This document shows positions 12,092 to 23,079 of a stretch of 34,444 bases of DNA, one piece after another. The stretch comes from Opitutia bacterium. GTDB taxonomy: Bacteria > Verrucomicrobiota > Verrucomicrobiia > Opitutales > T3Sed10-336. The stretch lies in NCBI GenBank assembly GCA_003566375.1, contig PXDN01000203.1, positions 1-34,444 of the forward strand, given 5' to 3'. The position numbers and the translations under genes were made by a program. Position 1 is the first letter of the stretch. Each line of letters opens with the position of its first letter. The notes beneath the pieces are model-generated. The model was given only the letters and a program-made list of their open reading frames with translations. It was not told the DNA's origin and searched no databases.

Positions 12092-12820
12092 CTACGGTGT
12101 GGCGGGCGCGGCCGCCGGGGCCGGTGTCGGCACCGGCGGAGGGGTTTCACCCAACGCCTGGTGCATGCGGGGCATGGCTTTCATGATGCGCGGTTGCATG
12201 ACTTGCATGGTGCGGCGGGCGAGTTCCGGCTGTTTGTCCACATAAGCCCGTCCGGCGGGAGTGGAGTAAAAATTAAGCAATCCCTGAATTTCCTCGCTGG
12301 AGAAGGTTTCTTCATAGACGCGGGTCATGTCCTCCTGAAAACCGTCCCAATCCATCGCTTCGTTGAAGGCTTCCATGGCCCGCATTTGCATGGCGATCAT
12401 TTCCTCGCTGGCCTGGTCACCCAGCATTTGCCGGGTCATGTCGGCCATGGCTTCTTTCTGTTGGTCGATTGATTTTTTAATCATCTCCTCGAACTTCATG
12501 CTTCGTATCAATTCGGCGGCTTCGGAGATTTTTTCCGCTTTCTCCATTCGGGGGGAGGAACTGGAAAGGTGGATCGTTTTTTCCACCCCGTCGGCGCGCA
12601 GCAGAAGTTTGTTTTCCGCTTGGTCAAATGAGACCAATTCATGCCCGGCAAAGGATTCCCCGAGGGAGACCCAGGCGGTTTGGGACCCATCTTCGGTGGC
12701 GAGGGAGAAAACGCGGGTGTCCCCCAGAACCAGCACGCCCCGGAAAGTGAGGGTCGAATTGGCGTATAACGCGCAGGGAAGGAGGGCCAGGAGGGCAAGA
12801 AGGAAAAGACGCATTGGCAT
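12092..12820 (-). CDS. DUF2059-like exported protein
   Basis: Signal peptide MPMRLFLLALLALLPCALYANS; C-terminal region MTRVYEETFSSEEIQGLLNFYSTPAGRAYVDKQPELARRTMQVM matches the DUF2059 pattern; Pro/Ala-rich tail. Start trimmed from the ORF-track 13150 to ATG at 12820. Confidence 0.75.
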   Translation of the reverse strand: MPMRLFLLALLALLPCALYANSTLTFRGVLVLGDTRVFSLATEDGSQTAWVSLGESFAGHELVSFDQAENKLLLRADGVEKTIHLSSSSPRMEKAEKISEAAELIRSMKFEEMIKKSIDQQKEAMADMTRQMLGDQASEEMIAMQMRAMEAFNEAMDWDGFQEDMTRVYEETFSSEEIQGLLNFYSTPAGRAYVDKQPELARRTMQVMQPRIMKAMPRMHQALGETPPPVPTPAPAAAPATP

Positions 12821-13022
12821 GATTATTTGAATGCTGGACAATGGCCGTGGAAAGTCAATACACCCTGCGCCACGATTTTCCGCCCAAACCGCTGGGGCGG
12901 GCCGATTGGCCGGTTGCCACAAATCCGGCACGCACGGCCCCGGTGGCAATTTATCTTTCCGGTTGCAGAGCCGGGGAGGGGACGCGTATGGTTCCTCTTT
13001 TATCACTAATCCAGTTGGGATC

Positions 13023-14447
13023 ATGGGAAAAACTTTGTTTGAAAAAGTCTGGGACGCCCACACCGTCCGCACGTTGCCAAACGGGCAAACGCAATTGTTC
13101 ATCGGGACGCACCTCATCCATGAGGTGACCAGTCCGCAGGCGTTTGGCATGCTGCGCGATCTCGGGTTGAAGGTGGCCTATCCGCACCGCACGTTTGCCA
13201 CGGTGGACCACATCGTGCCGACCGATCAGCGGGAGGAGCCGTTTGCCGACGCGCTGGCCGACGCCATGATCAAGGAATTGCGCCGCAATTGCGAAGAGTT
13301 CGGGGTCACCTACTTTGACCTTGCCTCGGGCAAACAGGGGATTGTTCACATCGTCGGGCCGGAGCAGGGGATCACCCAGCCGGGAACCACCATTGCCTGC
13401 GGAGATTCCCACACCTCCACCCACGGGGCCTTCGGGGCGATCGCCTTCGGCATCGGCACCAGCCAGGTGCGCGATTTGCTGGCCACCCAAACCATGTCCC
13501 TTGGGAAGCTGAAAGTGCGCCGCATCAACGTGCGCGGCCAGTTGCCGCCTGGGGTTTATGCCAAGGATGTCATCTTGCACATCATCCGCACCCTCGGGGT
13601 CAATGGCGGCACCGGATTCGCCTACGAATACGGGGGGGATGTTTTTGACCGCTTCTCCATGGAGGAGCGGATGACCGTCTGCAACATGTCAATCGAGGGC
13701 GGAGCCCGCGCCGGGTATGTCAATCCGGACGAGACCACATTTGAATACCTGAAAGGCCGTCCGTATTGCCCAACCGGCGCCGGGTGGGACAAGGCGGTCG
13801 AGCGCTGGAGGGGATTTGCCTCCGATCCGGACGCCGAATACGATGACGTGGTGGATATTCGCGCCGAGGACATCCCGCCCACCGTCACCTGGGGGATCAA
13901 TCCCGGTCAGGCCATTTCCATTGAAGAATCGGTGCCTTCACCGGAAAAAGTTACCGGGTCCGAGCGCGACAGCGTGGAGGAGGCTTTGGCCTACATGAAA
14001 CTGACTCCGGACGCTCCGATCAAGGGAACGCCTGTTGACGTGGCCTTTTTCGGCAGTTGCACCAACGGCCGGTTCAGCGATTTCGTGGAAGCGGCCCGCT
14101 ATTTAAAAGGAAAACGGGTGGCCGCCGGGGTGAAAGCGATCGCGGTGCCGGGATCGCAGGCGGTCGCCCTCATTTGCGAGCAAAACGGGGTTGCCGACGT
14201 GTTTCGCGAAGCCGGATTCGAGTGGCGCGGCGCGGGGTGCTCCATGTGCCTGGCGATGAATCCCGATAAACTGATCGGCGATCAATTGTGCGCCAGCAGC
14301 AGCAACCGCAATTTCAAAGGCCGGCAGGGAAGCCCGACCGGCCGCACGATTCTCATGAGCCCGGTGATGGTGGCGGCCGCCGCCGTGACCGGCGAAATCA
14401 GCGACGCCCGCGAAGTGTTCGGCGTTCGCGAACTGGCGGAGGTTTAA
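13023..14447 (+). CDS. leuC: 3-isopropylmalate dehydratase large subunit
   Basis: [15 protein letters not shown]...; aconitase-family motifs ([67 protein letters not shown]). Confidence 0.97.
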   Translation: MGKTLFEKVWDAHTVRTLPNGQTQLFIGTHLIHEVTSPQAFGMLRDLGLKVAYPHRTFATVDHIVPTDQREEPFADALADAMIKELRRNCEEFGVTYFDLASGKQGIVHIVGPEQGITQPGTTIACGDSHTSTHGAFGAIAFGIGTSQVRDLLATQTMSLGKLKVRRINVRGQLPPGVYAKDVILHIIRTLGVNGGTGFAYEYGGDVFDRFSMEERMTVCNMSIEGGARAGYVNPDETTFEYLKGRPYCPTGAGWDKAVERWRGFASDPDAEYDDVVDIRAEDIPPTVTWGINPGQAISIEESVPSPEKVTGSERDSVEEALAYMKLTPDAPIKGTPVDVAFFGSCTNGRFSDFVEAARYLKGKRVAAGVKAIAVPGSQAVALICEQNGVADVFREAGFEWRGAGCSMCLAMNPDKLIGDQLCASSSNRNFKGRQGSPTGRTILMSPVMVAAAAVTGEISDAREVFGVRELAEV

Positions 14448-14453
14448 TCGACA

Positions 14454-15050
14454 ATGGCATTGGAACCGATCAAAGAAGTCCGGGGACGCGGCGTTCACGT
14501 TCCCGGTGACGATATCGACACCGACCGGATTATTCCGGCCCGTTTTATGAAGTGCATCACTTTCGACGGGCTGGGGGAGTTCCTTTTTTACGACGTCCGC
14601 AAAAACGAGGACGGGAGTGAAAAAAAACACCCGCTCAACGATTCCCGCTTCGCGGAGGCGACGATTTTGCTCTCCGGTTCGAATTTCGGTTGCGGGAGTT
14701 CACGCGAACATGCTCCGCAGGCCATTTACCGGGCCGGATTCCGGGGAGTCATTGCGGAGAATTTCGCGGAAATTTTCTTTGGCAACTCAACCACTCTGGG
14801 AATGCCGTGCGTGAGCCTGAAGCGGGCGGATATCCGTGAAATCGCCCAAGCGGTGGAGGCCGATCCCACTTTGGAGATCGTTATCGACGTGGAAAAGCAG
14901 GTGGTGCGCGCGGGGGCGAATGAGTATCCCGCGGAACTTCGCCCGTCCGCCCGGCAGGCGTTGATCGAAGGCCGCTGGGACCCGATCGCCGATCTTCTGG
15001 AAGGGCGGGACGAGGTGGCCAAGGTGGCCGAACGCCTCGCTTACGTCTGA
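14454..15050 (+). CDS. leuD: 3-isopropylmalate dehydratase small subunit
   Basis: VPGDDIDTDRIIPARFMK..., FGCGSSREHAPQAI, GVIAENFAEIFFGNS; immediately downstream of leuC. Confidence 0.96.
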   Translation: MALEPIKEVRGRGVHVPGDDIDTDRIIPARFMKCITFDGLGEFLFYDVRKNEDGSEKKHPLNDSRFAEATILLSGSNFGCGSSREHAPQAIYRAGFRGVIAENFAEIFFGNSTTLGMPCVSLKRADIREIAQAVEADPTLEIVIDVEKQVVRAGANEYPAELRPSARQALIEGRWDPIADLLEGRDEVAKVAERLAYV

Positions 15051-15074
15051 AAAAATCTTTCAAACCTTGGCCGT

Positions 15075-15104
15075 CCGCCTTCACCCGCGGGCGGTTTTTT
15101 ATTT
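15075..15104 (+). terminator. Intrinsic terminator candidate downstream of leuD
   Basis: CCGCC (15075-15079) / GGCGG (15090-15094) followed by TTTTTTATTTT. Confidence 0.5.
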
Positions 15105-15125
15105 TCACCAACCGCGTTCTCTCCG

Positions 15126-16238
15126 ATGAGTCTGGCCATTTTGTATTCCGCTGATCCTTTTCCGTCCCCCGCCACCCGACTGGCCGGGCAAACTCTGTTT
15201 ACCCGCGCCTTGCAAGCGGCGCGCGGCGCGGATTCCGTGCGACGGGTGCTGGTGGCGGTTGCCGACCGGTCTTCCCTGCCGTCTCCGTTGACGGGTGAAG
15301 GGGAGATCATCGAAACCGGGCGGCGACCGGAGGAGTCCGTTGACTCCTGGTTGCGGCGGACCGTGGATTTGGCGGGTGTGACGCCCGCAGAGGCGGGGGA
15401 GTGGATCGCGTTTTTGTCGATGGGCGCTCCCGGGTTGGAAAGCGGCGACGTGGAGAAGGCGGTGGCCCAACTGGGCGAAGACCGTGCCGAACTCGTGACC
15501 GCGGTGGCGGCTTTGCGCGAAACGGTGCGCCGGTCCGACGGAAGCCCGGCCGCCGCGGGGGAACCCCTCTTTCGGGAAACCGGCGCCCTGCGGGTGGCGC
15601 GCGCGGCGGGTTGGCTGGCCGGAAAGGAAGTCGGCCCGGAGGAGACCGTTTTGCTGGAGATTCCCGCCGCGCGGGCGAACGTGATTCGCTGCCCGGAGGA
15701 TTTGGCGGTGATGGAGGGCGTCTGCCGCCGTTTGCAGAACGCGGGAAAACGCGCGCTGTTGCCGAAAAAACCGACCGGGCTGGTTTTTGATTTCGACGGG
15801 GTGTTCACCGACAACGGAGTCATCGTCAACCAGGAAGGCGTGGAAAGCGTGGCTTGCAGCCGTGGCGATGGCATGGGTTTCGATCTGCTGCGCAAGACCG
15901 GCCTGCCGATGATCGTGCTCTCCAAGGAGCCGAATCCCGTGGTGGCCGCCCGTTGCCGCAAGCTGAAGCTCGAGTGTGTCCAAGGTTTGAATACCAAAAT
16001 CGGCCACTTGCGCGATTGGATGGAGCGGCACGGACTGCGTAAGGAAGAGGTGGTTTACCTGGGGAACGACGTGAATGATTTGGAGTGCATGGCGGAGGTT
16101 GGTTGCCCCGTGGCGGTGGGCGACGCCCACCCGAAGGCGCTGGCGGCGGCGCGAATCGTGTTGGAAAATCACGGGGGCAAAGGGGCCATCCGCGAACTGG
16201 CCGACTTGGTGATCGACAGGCTTGAACAGGCCGGCTGA
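15126..16238 (+). CDS. Fusion: degenerate CMP-sugar (acylneuraminate-type) cytidylyltransferase-like domain + KdsC-like HAD phosphatase domain
   Basis: C-terminus LVFDFDGVFTDNG...VLSKEPNPVVAARCRKLKLECVQGLNTKIGHL...VVYLGNDVNDLECMAEVGCPVAVGDAHP (HAD/KdsC family). N-terminus RLAGQTLFTRALQAARGADSVRRVLVAVAD...GEIIETGRRPEE...AFLSMGAPGLESGDVEKAV follows the cytidylyltransferase order of motifs but lacks the N-terminal signature. Confidence 0.75.
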   Translation: MSLAILYSADPFPSPATRLAGQTLFTRALQAARGADSVRRVLVAVADRSSLPSPLTGEGEIIETGRRPEESVDSWLRRTVDLAGVTPAEAGEWIAFLSMGAPGLESGDVEKAVAQLGEDRAELVTAVAALRETVRRSDGSPAAAGEPLFRETGALRVARAAGWLAGKEVGPEETVLLEIPAARANVIRCPEDLAVMEGVCRRLQNAGKRALLPKKPTGLVFDFDGVFTDNGVIVNQEGVESVACSRGDGMGFDLLRKTGLPMIVLSKEPNPVVAARCRKLKLECVQGLNTKIGHLRDWMERHGLRKEEVVYLGNDVNDLECMAEVGCPVAVGDAHPKALAAARIVLENHGGKGAIRELADLVIDRLEQAG

Positions 16239-16257
16239 GCGTTTCCCCGCCATTCTT

Positions 16258-17148
16258 TCAGGAAAAGCGTTTCGGGTCGAATCCCGGCGTGGCCCCGTCG
16301 CGGGTGGCCACATATTCACCCAGACGGCAGGCGATGGCCAAGGCGTCCGCCGGATCAGCTCCGCCCAACATCCAGTGATGAATCAGGGCAGCGAGAAAAG
16401 CGTCACCCGCGCCCACCGTGTCTTTCACCCGCACCTTCCGTCCCGGTTCCCGGTGCCACCGGTCACCGTCCAGGAGAGCGGCTCCATCCGCGTCCAAGGT
16501 CACGCAGAGCCGGGGAGTTTGCCATTCCGCGGCCAGGGCGCGGGCCGTTTGTTCCAGAGTGTGCCCACGGGAGGCGGCGGGCGCCAGCCGTTGGAGTTCC
16601 TCCCGGTTGACCTTGATCAAGTCCACCCCGCGCGCCCATTGGGCAACCAGGATCGGGTTATCATGGGGTGCCCGCAGGTTGACATCGAAAATCCGCTTTA
16701 TGCCGGGAAGCCCGGCCAGTTTGGCCAGCGCCCGGCGGTTGGTTTGGCCGCGGAGCGCAAGGCTGCCGTGCAGGAGGCAAGCTCCCCCGGAGGCCCGGCG
16801 GATCAAGGGCTCCGCAATGGTGAGGCGGTCCCAGGCCGCCGGTTCGGCAATGGTAAAATCGGCTTCGCCTTTGCGATCGAGGCGCAACCGGGCGGTGCCT
16901 GTCGGCAGGCGGGAGTGCCGGCGCACTTGGCTGACATCCATGCCGGCTTCGCGGAGGCGCAGGAGTAATTCTTCCCCGAGGAAATCCCCGCCCACCGCCG
17001 AAACCAACAGCGCGCGGCTTCCGAGACGGTGTAAATGGACGGCCGCGTTGAGAGGCGAACCGCCGCAAAAAAGACCGTGCGGCAGGCAGTCCCACAAAGC
17101 TTCCCCAAAACAAAGAACTTCGGGGTTCGGGCTTGTTTTTCGATCCAT
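16258..17148 (-). CDS. PfkB-family carbohydrate kinase (fructokinase-like)
   Basis: CFGEALWDCLPHGLFCGGSPLNAAVHLHRLG N-terminal motif; C-terminal DTVGAGDAFLAALIH signature. Confidence 0.9.
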   Translation of the reverse strand: MDRKTSPNPEVLCFGEALWDCLPHGLFCGGSPLNAAVHLHRLGSRALLVSAVGGDFLGEELLLRLREAGMDVSQVRRHSRLPTGTARLRLDRKGEADFTIAEPAAWDRLTIAEPLIRRASGGACLLHGSLALRGQTNRRALAKLAGLPGIKRIFDVNLRAPHDNPILVAQWARGVDLIKVNREELQRLAPAASRGHTLEQTARALAAEWQTPRLCVTLDADGAALLDGDRWHREPGRKVRVKDTVGAGDAFLAALIHHWMLGGADPADALAIACRLGEYVATRDGATPGFDPKRFS

Positions 17149-17283
17149 GATTGGCGATTGTATCCAGTATCCACATTACCCGGTTACAACTGACTTCCGG
17201 GTTCTTCGCTAGAAACCATTCCTTCACATGTTTGCGACGATGGCAAATTTCCGCTCGGTTTCCCGTCACTGGTAACGATTTCC

Positions 17284-17880
17284 ATGGTTATCGGTTTGAC
17301 AGGAGGGATGGGGTGCGGAAAAAGCACGGCGGCCGGGTTTTTCGCGGAGGCCGGTTTTTTGACGGAGGACACCGACCGGATCGTGCACGAGTTGCTGGCG
17401 GAAGACTCCGGGGTCATCGAATCGGTGCGCGGTCGGTTTGGCGACGCGGTCATTCGAAACGAAGGCGGCGTGGACCGCGGAGCGCTTGGGAAAGCGGTGT
17501 TTGCCGACAGGGCCGGGCTGGAGTGGTTGGAACGCCTGCTTCATCCCCGTGTCGCCGAATATTGGCGGCGTTCGGTCGAATCATCGCCCAACCGGGACTG
17601 GGTGGTGCAGATTCCACTTCTCTTTGAAAAAAGTCTTGAAAAATCAGTCGATTTCAGCGTTTGTGTGGGGGCGGATGAAGAGACGCGGCACAAACGTCTT
17701 CTTCAGCGGGGGCTTACCGGACCGGAAATTGCGAAGCGGCTTTCCAATCAACTGCCGTTGACGGAAAAAATGAACCGAGCCGGTTATTTTCTTCTAAACA
17801 ACGGCTCCCTTGATTTCCTGCGGAGCCAAGTGCGCTGTTTGGCCAACCGTTTGACCGCGAATTCCTCTTTTAATTTTTGA
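17284..17880 (+). CDS. coaE: Dephospho-CoA kinase
   Basis: [72 protein letters not shown]. Confidence 0.94.
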   Translation: MVIGLTGGMGCGKSTAAGFFAEAGFLTEDTDRIVHELLAEDSGVIESVRGRFGDAVIRNEGGVDRGALGKAVFADRAGLEWLERLLHPRVAEYWRRSVESSPNRDWVVQIPLLFEKSLEKSVDFSVCVGADEETRHKRLLQRGLTGPEIAKRLSNQLPLTEKMNRAGYFLLNNGSLDFLRSQVRCLANRLTANSSFNF

Positions 17881-17893
17881 TCCAAATTCATTC

Positions 17894-20170
17894 ATGCCAT
17901 TCGAGCAAATTCCACTCTTTTCAGAAGACGCGGATTCCACGAAACATTCCAAACCCACTCCCTCTGTAAACATGCATAGCCAGGAAGATTGGTCGCCCAG
18001 GGCGCTGCCTCCGGAAGCGGAAAAACCAGCCGCCGCCGAACAACCGCCGGAACCGGCTCAAGAGCCGGCTCCCAAACGAACCCGCCGTGTGGCCCGTCCC
18101 CGCCGCGTGAAAAAAGAGGAGGATTCCAAGGAGGCCGGGACACCGGCGCCTGCTGAGAATGCCGACTCCTCCGGATCCGGGGGCGGTGAAGACACCGTCC
18201 CGAAAAAAGCACCGGCCCGCCGCCGCGGCAGGCCGCTCGCCAAAACCAAAAAGACCGATGCCGATCCGGTGTCTGGAGAGGGAGAATCGACTGGTCCGTC
18301 CACTTCGCAAAAGTCCGGGAGAAAGGATTCCTCCGGGGACCAGGACGTTTTTGTTTCTTCCAAAGCCAGCCGGGCTGAAGAAAACGAAAGCTCCCCGGGC
18401 AGTGGTCATGATCCCGGCAATGACCGGCATTCCGATGCAGCCCCTGGTGAACCCCGCGCTTCGGATGGCGCTTCCGGCGATCAATCGAAGCGTGAGGAAG
18501 GTGGCGACGGAGCCGGGAGACCGGACGATGCCGGAACGAAATCCCAATCGGGCGGGAATGAGCCGGACAAGAATGAGCCTTCCGGGCATTTTAGAAAAGG
18601 ACCGCGCCCGGACCGCGGGCGTCCTGATTTTCAGCATCCGCGTGACCGGGAAGGCTTTCGTCCCCGTCATGGCGGTCCCGGAGGATTTTCCGGACCGCGC
18701 CCGCCCAAGCCGGGATTTCAGCCGGGAAACAACCCGGCGTTTGGCCCGGGAAAGAAAAAGAAGAAAAAGAAAAAAATCGGCGGCGCAGGCGGCGGAGGTG
18801 GTCCGGCTCAGGAATCGGCACCCTATCTGGGCGAGTTGCCGGATGTGAGCCGGTTCCAGGATTTTGAGGCCCTAACCACCCGGGCGGAGGAATATGCCGG
18901 CGAACCGTTGCATCTGGACAAATTGTATGAGCTTTCTCTGCATGAATTGGTGGAGCGGGCCCGTGACTCGGGTGTGGTGTTGGACACCGCACCCAACCGG
19001 CGCATCCTGATCAGCCGTTTGCTGCAAAAAGCGGAGGAGGAAAAACGACCGATTCACGACCGCGGCATCCTTCATGTATCCGAGCGCGGCTATGGTATCA
19101 TCGCCCGGCACAGCCACAATTACCACCCCCAACCGGAGGACACCTTCGTTGCTCAAACCTTTGTCCGACGGTTCGGTTTGCAAAAGGGCCATTTGGTGGA
19201 GGCGCAAATCCGGGCGCCGGAGGACCACGAGCGGTGCCCGGCGGCGCTCCGTTTGCTCAAGGTCATGGAAAAGGATCCGACCGAGGTGGCCGACACCGCG
19301 CCTTTCGAGGATTTGATTCCGTATTATCCAACCCAGAGAATGTTGCTGGAGCTGGCCGGCAGCGAGGCCGGCATGAAAGACGTGTCCATGCGCTCGGTCG
19401 ATTTGTTGACCCCGATCGGTTTTGGCCAGCGCGGCTTGATCGTGGCACCGCCGCGAACCGGCAAAACGGTTCTGCTGCAACAAATCGCCAATTCTGTGGC
19501 GGCCAACAACCCGCAGGCGCATTTGATCGTGTTGCTGATTGATGAACGGCCTGAGGAGGTGACCGATTTCCGCCGCAACACCAAGGGGGAGGTGGTCAGC
19601 TCGACCTTTGACGAGCCGGCCGACAGCCATGTCGAGGTGGCGGAAATGGTGATCGAAAAATCCCGCCGCATGGTCGAGAACGGTCAACACGTGGTCATCC
19701 TTCTCGACTCGATCACCCGTCTGGCCCGCGCCTACAACACCATGATGCCCAACAGTGGCAAGATTTTGTCGGGCGGGGTGGAGGCCAACGCGCTGCAAAA
19801 ACCGAAACGCTTCTTCGGCGCCGCCCGCAACATTGAGGGAGGTGGCAGCCTGACGATTCTGGCCACCGCGCTGATCGACACCGGCAGCCGCATGGACGAG
19901 GTGATTTTTGAAGAATTCAAGGGGACCGGCAACATGGAGATCCATTTGGATCGGGCCCTGGTTGACAAACGGGTGTTCCCCGCGCTCAATATTGAAAAGA
20001 GCGGCACCCGCAAAGAGGAACTATTGTATCATCCGGACGAGATGAGCCGAATTTACTCCCTGCGGCGGGCCATTCAGGGCGTTCCCACCGTGGAAGCGAT
20101 GGAAATGCTGGTGCAGCGATTGAAAAAAACCAAGTCCAACGCCGAATTTCTTATGGCCATGAACCGGTGA
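17894..20170 (+). CDS. rho: Transcription termination factor Rho with long low-complexity N-terminal extension
   Basis: Rho core motifs ([107 protein letters not shown]). About 340 aa precede the Rho_N-like helix ([21 protein letters not shown]). Confidence 0.96.
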   Translation: MPFEQIPLFSEDADSTKHSKPTPSVNMHSQEDWSPRALPPEAEKPAAAEQPPEPAQEPAPKRTRRVARPRRVKKEEDSKEAGTPAPAENADSSGSGGGEDTVPKKAPARRRGRPLAKTKKTDADPVSGEGESTGPSTSQKSGRKDSSGDQDVFVSSKASRAEENESSPGSGHDPGNDRHSDAAPGEPRASDGASGDQSKREEGGDGAGRPDDAGTKSQSGGNEPDKNEPSGHFRKGPRPDRGRPDFQHPRDREGFRPRHGGPGGFSGPRPPKPGFQPGNNPAFGPGKKKKKKKKIGGAGGGGGPAQESAPYLGELPDVSRFQDFEALTTRAEEYAGEPLHLDKLYELSLHELVERARDSGVVLDTAPNRRILISRLLQKAEEEKRPIHDRGILHVSERGYGIIARHSHNYHPQPEDTFVAQTFVRRFGLQKGHLVEAQIRAPEDHERCPAALRLLKVMEKDPTEVADTAPFEDLIPYYPTQRMLLELAGSEAGMKDVSMRSVDLLTPIGFGQRGLIVAPPRTGKTVLLQQIANSVAANNPQAHLIVLLIDERPEEVTDFRRNTKGEVVSSTFDEPADSHVEVAEMVIEKSRRMVENGQHVVILLDSITRLARAYNTMMPNSGKILSGGVEANALQKPKRFFGAARNIEGGGSLTILATALIDTGSRMDEVIFEEFKGTGNMEIHLDRALVDKRVFPALNIEKSGTRKEELLYHPDEMSRIYSLRRAIQGVPTVEAMEMLVQRLKKTKSNAEFLMAMNR

Positions 20171-20219
20171 ATCAAATTATCTGGCCCAACATTCATTCTC
20201 CTTCCACAGTTTACTTCCC

Positions 20220-21950
20220 GTGACCTCCACTGATGAATTCATAACCCATCTCATCGTAGAAAAGGGGCTCGTTCCCGCCGATGTCGTTGATGCCGCCCGT
20301 AAAAAGGTTCAGGACGACTTGGTGGATCCGGACAAGCCCCGTCAGGACGTGACGGCGGTTTTGATCGAAAACGGCATTCTGGAAAGCCGCCAGATCACCG
20401 AAATCCTGGCCGAGGAGTTTGGCATGCCGATCGCCGATGATGGGCCGCTCAAGCCGGACGACGAAGTCCTTGGCGCCATGCCCCGATCATTGGCGATCCG
20501 TTACCACGCCTTTCCCCTCTCCATGGAGGGCAACACGCTGCGCATAGCCATTGCCGATCCGCTCGATATGGACGGTATCGACAGTCTCAGCCATGTGCTG
20601 CAGCTCTCGGTCGAGCCGTGCGTCGCCTCCCGCCAGCAAATCGACGCCGCCATCGACAAGCATTACGGTTCGGAGGACAGCGTGGAGCACATGCTCTCGG
20701 AGTTGGATTCCGGGGACGGGGATCTCGACAAAATCGCCTCCGAAATGGGAGGGATGGATGATGACACCGTCAACGAGGCGGACGCCCCCATCATCAAACT
20801 GGTTTACAAGGTGATCACCAACGCGATTCGGCGGAGGGCCTCGGACATCCATCTGGAGCCGCTGGAAAAGCGTTTCCGCGTTCGGTATCGGATCGACGGC
20901 GCGCTGCACGAGGTTGACAACCCGCCGAAACGGTTGCAACTGGCCATCATCTCCCGCTTGAAGATCATGGCCAACATCAGCATCGCGGAGAAACGGATTC
21001 CGCAGGACGGTCGTATCCAAGTAGTGGTTGCGGACAAGGAGTTGGATTTGCGCGTCTCCTGTTTGCCAACCGAGCACGGTGAAAGCATCGTCATGCGAAT
21101 TTTGGACAAGGAGGGGTTGATGCTGGGCTTGCCGGAACTCGGCTTTTTCAGTGACGACCAGCGGACCATGGATCGGCTGATCAATTTGCCCGACGGCATT
21201 TTTCTCGTAACCGGACCCACCGGTTCGGGAAAAACAACCACGCTTTACGCCTGTCTCAACAACATCAACAAACCGGACCGCAAGATCATCACGGTTGAGG
21301 ACCCGGTTGAATACCAGCTCTCCGGGATCAACCAGGTGCAGGTGCGGGCCGAGGTGAAGATGACCTTTTCGGCGGCGCTCCGCTCCATGTTGCGCCAAGC
21401 TCCCAACATCATCATGGTTGGGGAGATTCGTGACTTGGAAACGGCGGAAATCGCCACCAACGCTTCGCTCACCGGCCACATGGTGTTCAGCACCCTGCAC
21501 ACCAACGACGCCCCCAGCGCGGTGACCCGCATGGTGGACATTGGGGTGAAGCCGTTTCTGGTCTCCGCTTCCCTGCGGGCAACCATGGCCCAGCGCCTGG
21601 TGCGGCGCATTTGTCCGGAGTGCAAAGAGCCCACCGTGCCGGAGGACTTTGAGCTGAGGGCGTTGAATTTGGACGAATCACAAATCTCCTCCGCCACCTT
21701 CATGAAAGGGAAGGGGTGTTCGCATTGTCATGACACCGGTTTCCGCGGTCGTCTTTGCATTGTGGAAATTTTCATAGTGAACGAAGAAATCGAGCGCCTG
21801 ATTTACGAAAACGCCTCCACCGGCAAAATCCGCGGCAAGGCCCGTGACATGGGCATGCGGTCGTTGCGCGAGGACGGTGTGCGGAAGGTGTTGGCCGGTC
21901 TTACCACCGCCGCCGAAGTCATTTCCGTCACGGTTGGCGATTCGGATTGA
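20220..21950 (+). CDS. Type IV pilus/type II secretion assembly ATPase, GspE/PilB family (copy 1)
   Basis: GspE N-terminal domain; Walker [66 protein letters not shown]; Cys4 motif CPEC...CSHCHDTGFRGR. GTG start. Confidence 0.93.
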   Translation: MTSTDEFITHLIVEKGLVPADVVDAARKKVQDDLVDPDKPRQDVTAVLIENGILESRQITEILAEEFGMPIADDGPLKPDDEVLGAMPRSLAIRYHAFPLSMEGNTLRIAIADPLDMDGIDSLSHVLQLSVEPCVASRQQIDAAIDKHYGSEDSVEHMLSELDSGDGDLDKIASEMGGMDDDTVNEADAPIIKLVYKVITNAIRRRASDIHLEPLEKRFRVRYRIDGALHEVDNPPKRLQLAIISRLKIMANISIAEKRIPQDGRIQVVVADKELDLRVSCLPTEHGESIVMRILDKEGLMLGLPELGFFSDDQRTMDRLINLPDGIFLVTGPTGSGKTTTLYACLNNINKPDRKIITVEDPVEYQLSGINQVQVRAEVKMTFSAALRSMLRQAPNIIMVGEIRDLETAEIATNASLTGHMVFSTLHTNDAPSAVTRMVDIGVKPFLVSASLRATMAQRLVRRICPECKEPTVPEDFELRALNLDESQISSATFMKGKGCSHCHDTGFRGRLCIVEIFIVNEEIERLIYENASTGKIRGKARDMGMRSLREDGVRKVLAGLTTAAEVISVTVGDSD

Positions 21951-21977
21951 TAACCTTTAAATGGATTTCCCAAGATT

Positions 21978-23060
21978 ATGAGTTACGAAATGAACGATCT
22001 TTTGAACTTGGTGGTGGAGGAGGAAGCTTCCGACATTCACCTCCAAGTCGGGCAGGCGCCCACCCTCCGCATTTCCGGCAGCATGGTCCCGGTCGAAGGC
22101 GAAAAATTGAAGCCCGCCGACACCGAGCAGCTCATGCAGGCCATCACCAACGACCACCACCAGCAGCAGGTGAAGATGCAGGGCGGAACCGACTTCGGGT
22201 TCGCCTACCAGGACAAGGCCCGCTTCCGGGTCAGCGTGCTCAAGGCCAAGGGGAATTACGGCTTGGTGCTGCGGCAAATTCCGAACAAGATGTTCGGGCT
22301 CCGGGAAATCGGTTTGCCGGAGAAGGTGAAGGAGCTGCTTTTCCGCCCCCGCGGGTTGTTTTTGGTGACCGGGCCGACCGGCTCCGGCAAATCGACCACC
22401 CTCGCGTCGATGGTGAACTACATCAACGAAAACCGTGACGGCCACATTATCACCATCGAGGATCCGATTGAGTATTACCACGAGCACAAGAAGTCGATTG
22501 TCACCCAGCGGGAGGTCGGCACCGACGTGCCCACCTTTGCCGAAGCGATTAAACGCGCTCTTCGCCAGGACCCGGATGTGATTCTGGTGGGGGAAATGCG
22601 CGATTTGGAGACCATTGAGGCGGCCGTGACGGCGGCGGAAACCGGTCACTTGGTGTTTGGCACCCTGCACACCACCGGCGCCGCCCGCACGGTGGACCGC
22701 ATTGTGGATGCTTTTCCGGCCAATATGAAAGACCAAATCCGCACCCAGCTGGCCTCCTCGATTATCGCGGTATTGTCACAGGTTCTCTGCCGCCGCGTCA
22801 CCAAAGGGCGGGTGGCCGGCTTCGAACTCATGGTCGCGACCAATTCAATTCAAGCCCTGATCCGTGACAACAAAACCTACCGCATCCAGTCTGACATCCA
22901 AACCGGGGCCAACCTCGGCATGATCACGCTGGACGCGCACTTGTTGAGCTTGTTCAACCGCAATGTCATCAGCGCCGAGCAAACCATCGAGCACGCGCAA
23001 AACATGAACGAAATGCGTGAAAAACTTTCCGCTCTGGGAGCGGAGGTCAAAAGCCGCTAA
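21978..23060 (+). CDS. pilT: Type IV pilus retraction ATPase
   Basis: [107 protein letters not shown]. Confidence 0.95.
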   Translation: MSYEMNDLLNLVVEEEASDIHLQVGQAPTLRISGSMVPVEGEKLKPADTEQLMQAITNDHHQQQVKMQGGTDFGFAYQDKARFRVSVLKAKGNYGLVLRQIPNKMFGLREIGLPEKVKELLFRPRGLFLVTGPTGSGKSTTLASMVNYINENRDGHIITIEDPIEYYHEHKKSIVTQREVGTDVPTFAEAIKRALRQDPDVILVGEMRDLETIEAAVTAAETGHLVFGTLHTTGAARTVDRIVDAFPANMKDQIRTQLASSIIAVLSQVLCRRVTKGRVAGFELMVATNSIQALIRDNKTYRIQSDIQTGANLGMITLDAHLLSLFNRNVISAEQTIEHAQNMNEMREKLSALGAEVKSR

Positions 23061-23079
23061 CACCAAGAGGCTGCCAGCC

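Noticed and set aside
12821-13022. Possible riboswitch/attenuator upstream of leuC
   Set aside because: No leader peptide with Leu codons or recognisable conserved aptamer; only short GC-rich complementarities.
18872-19945. 357-aa minus-strand ORF antisense to rho
   Set aside because: Overlaps the highly conserved Rho core; no recognisable motif in the antisense product.
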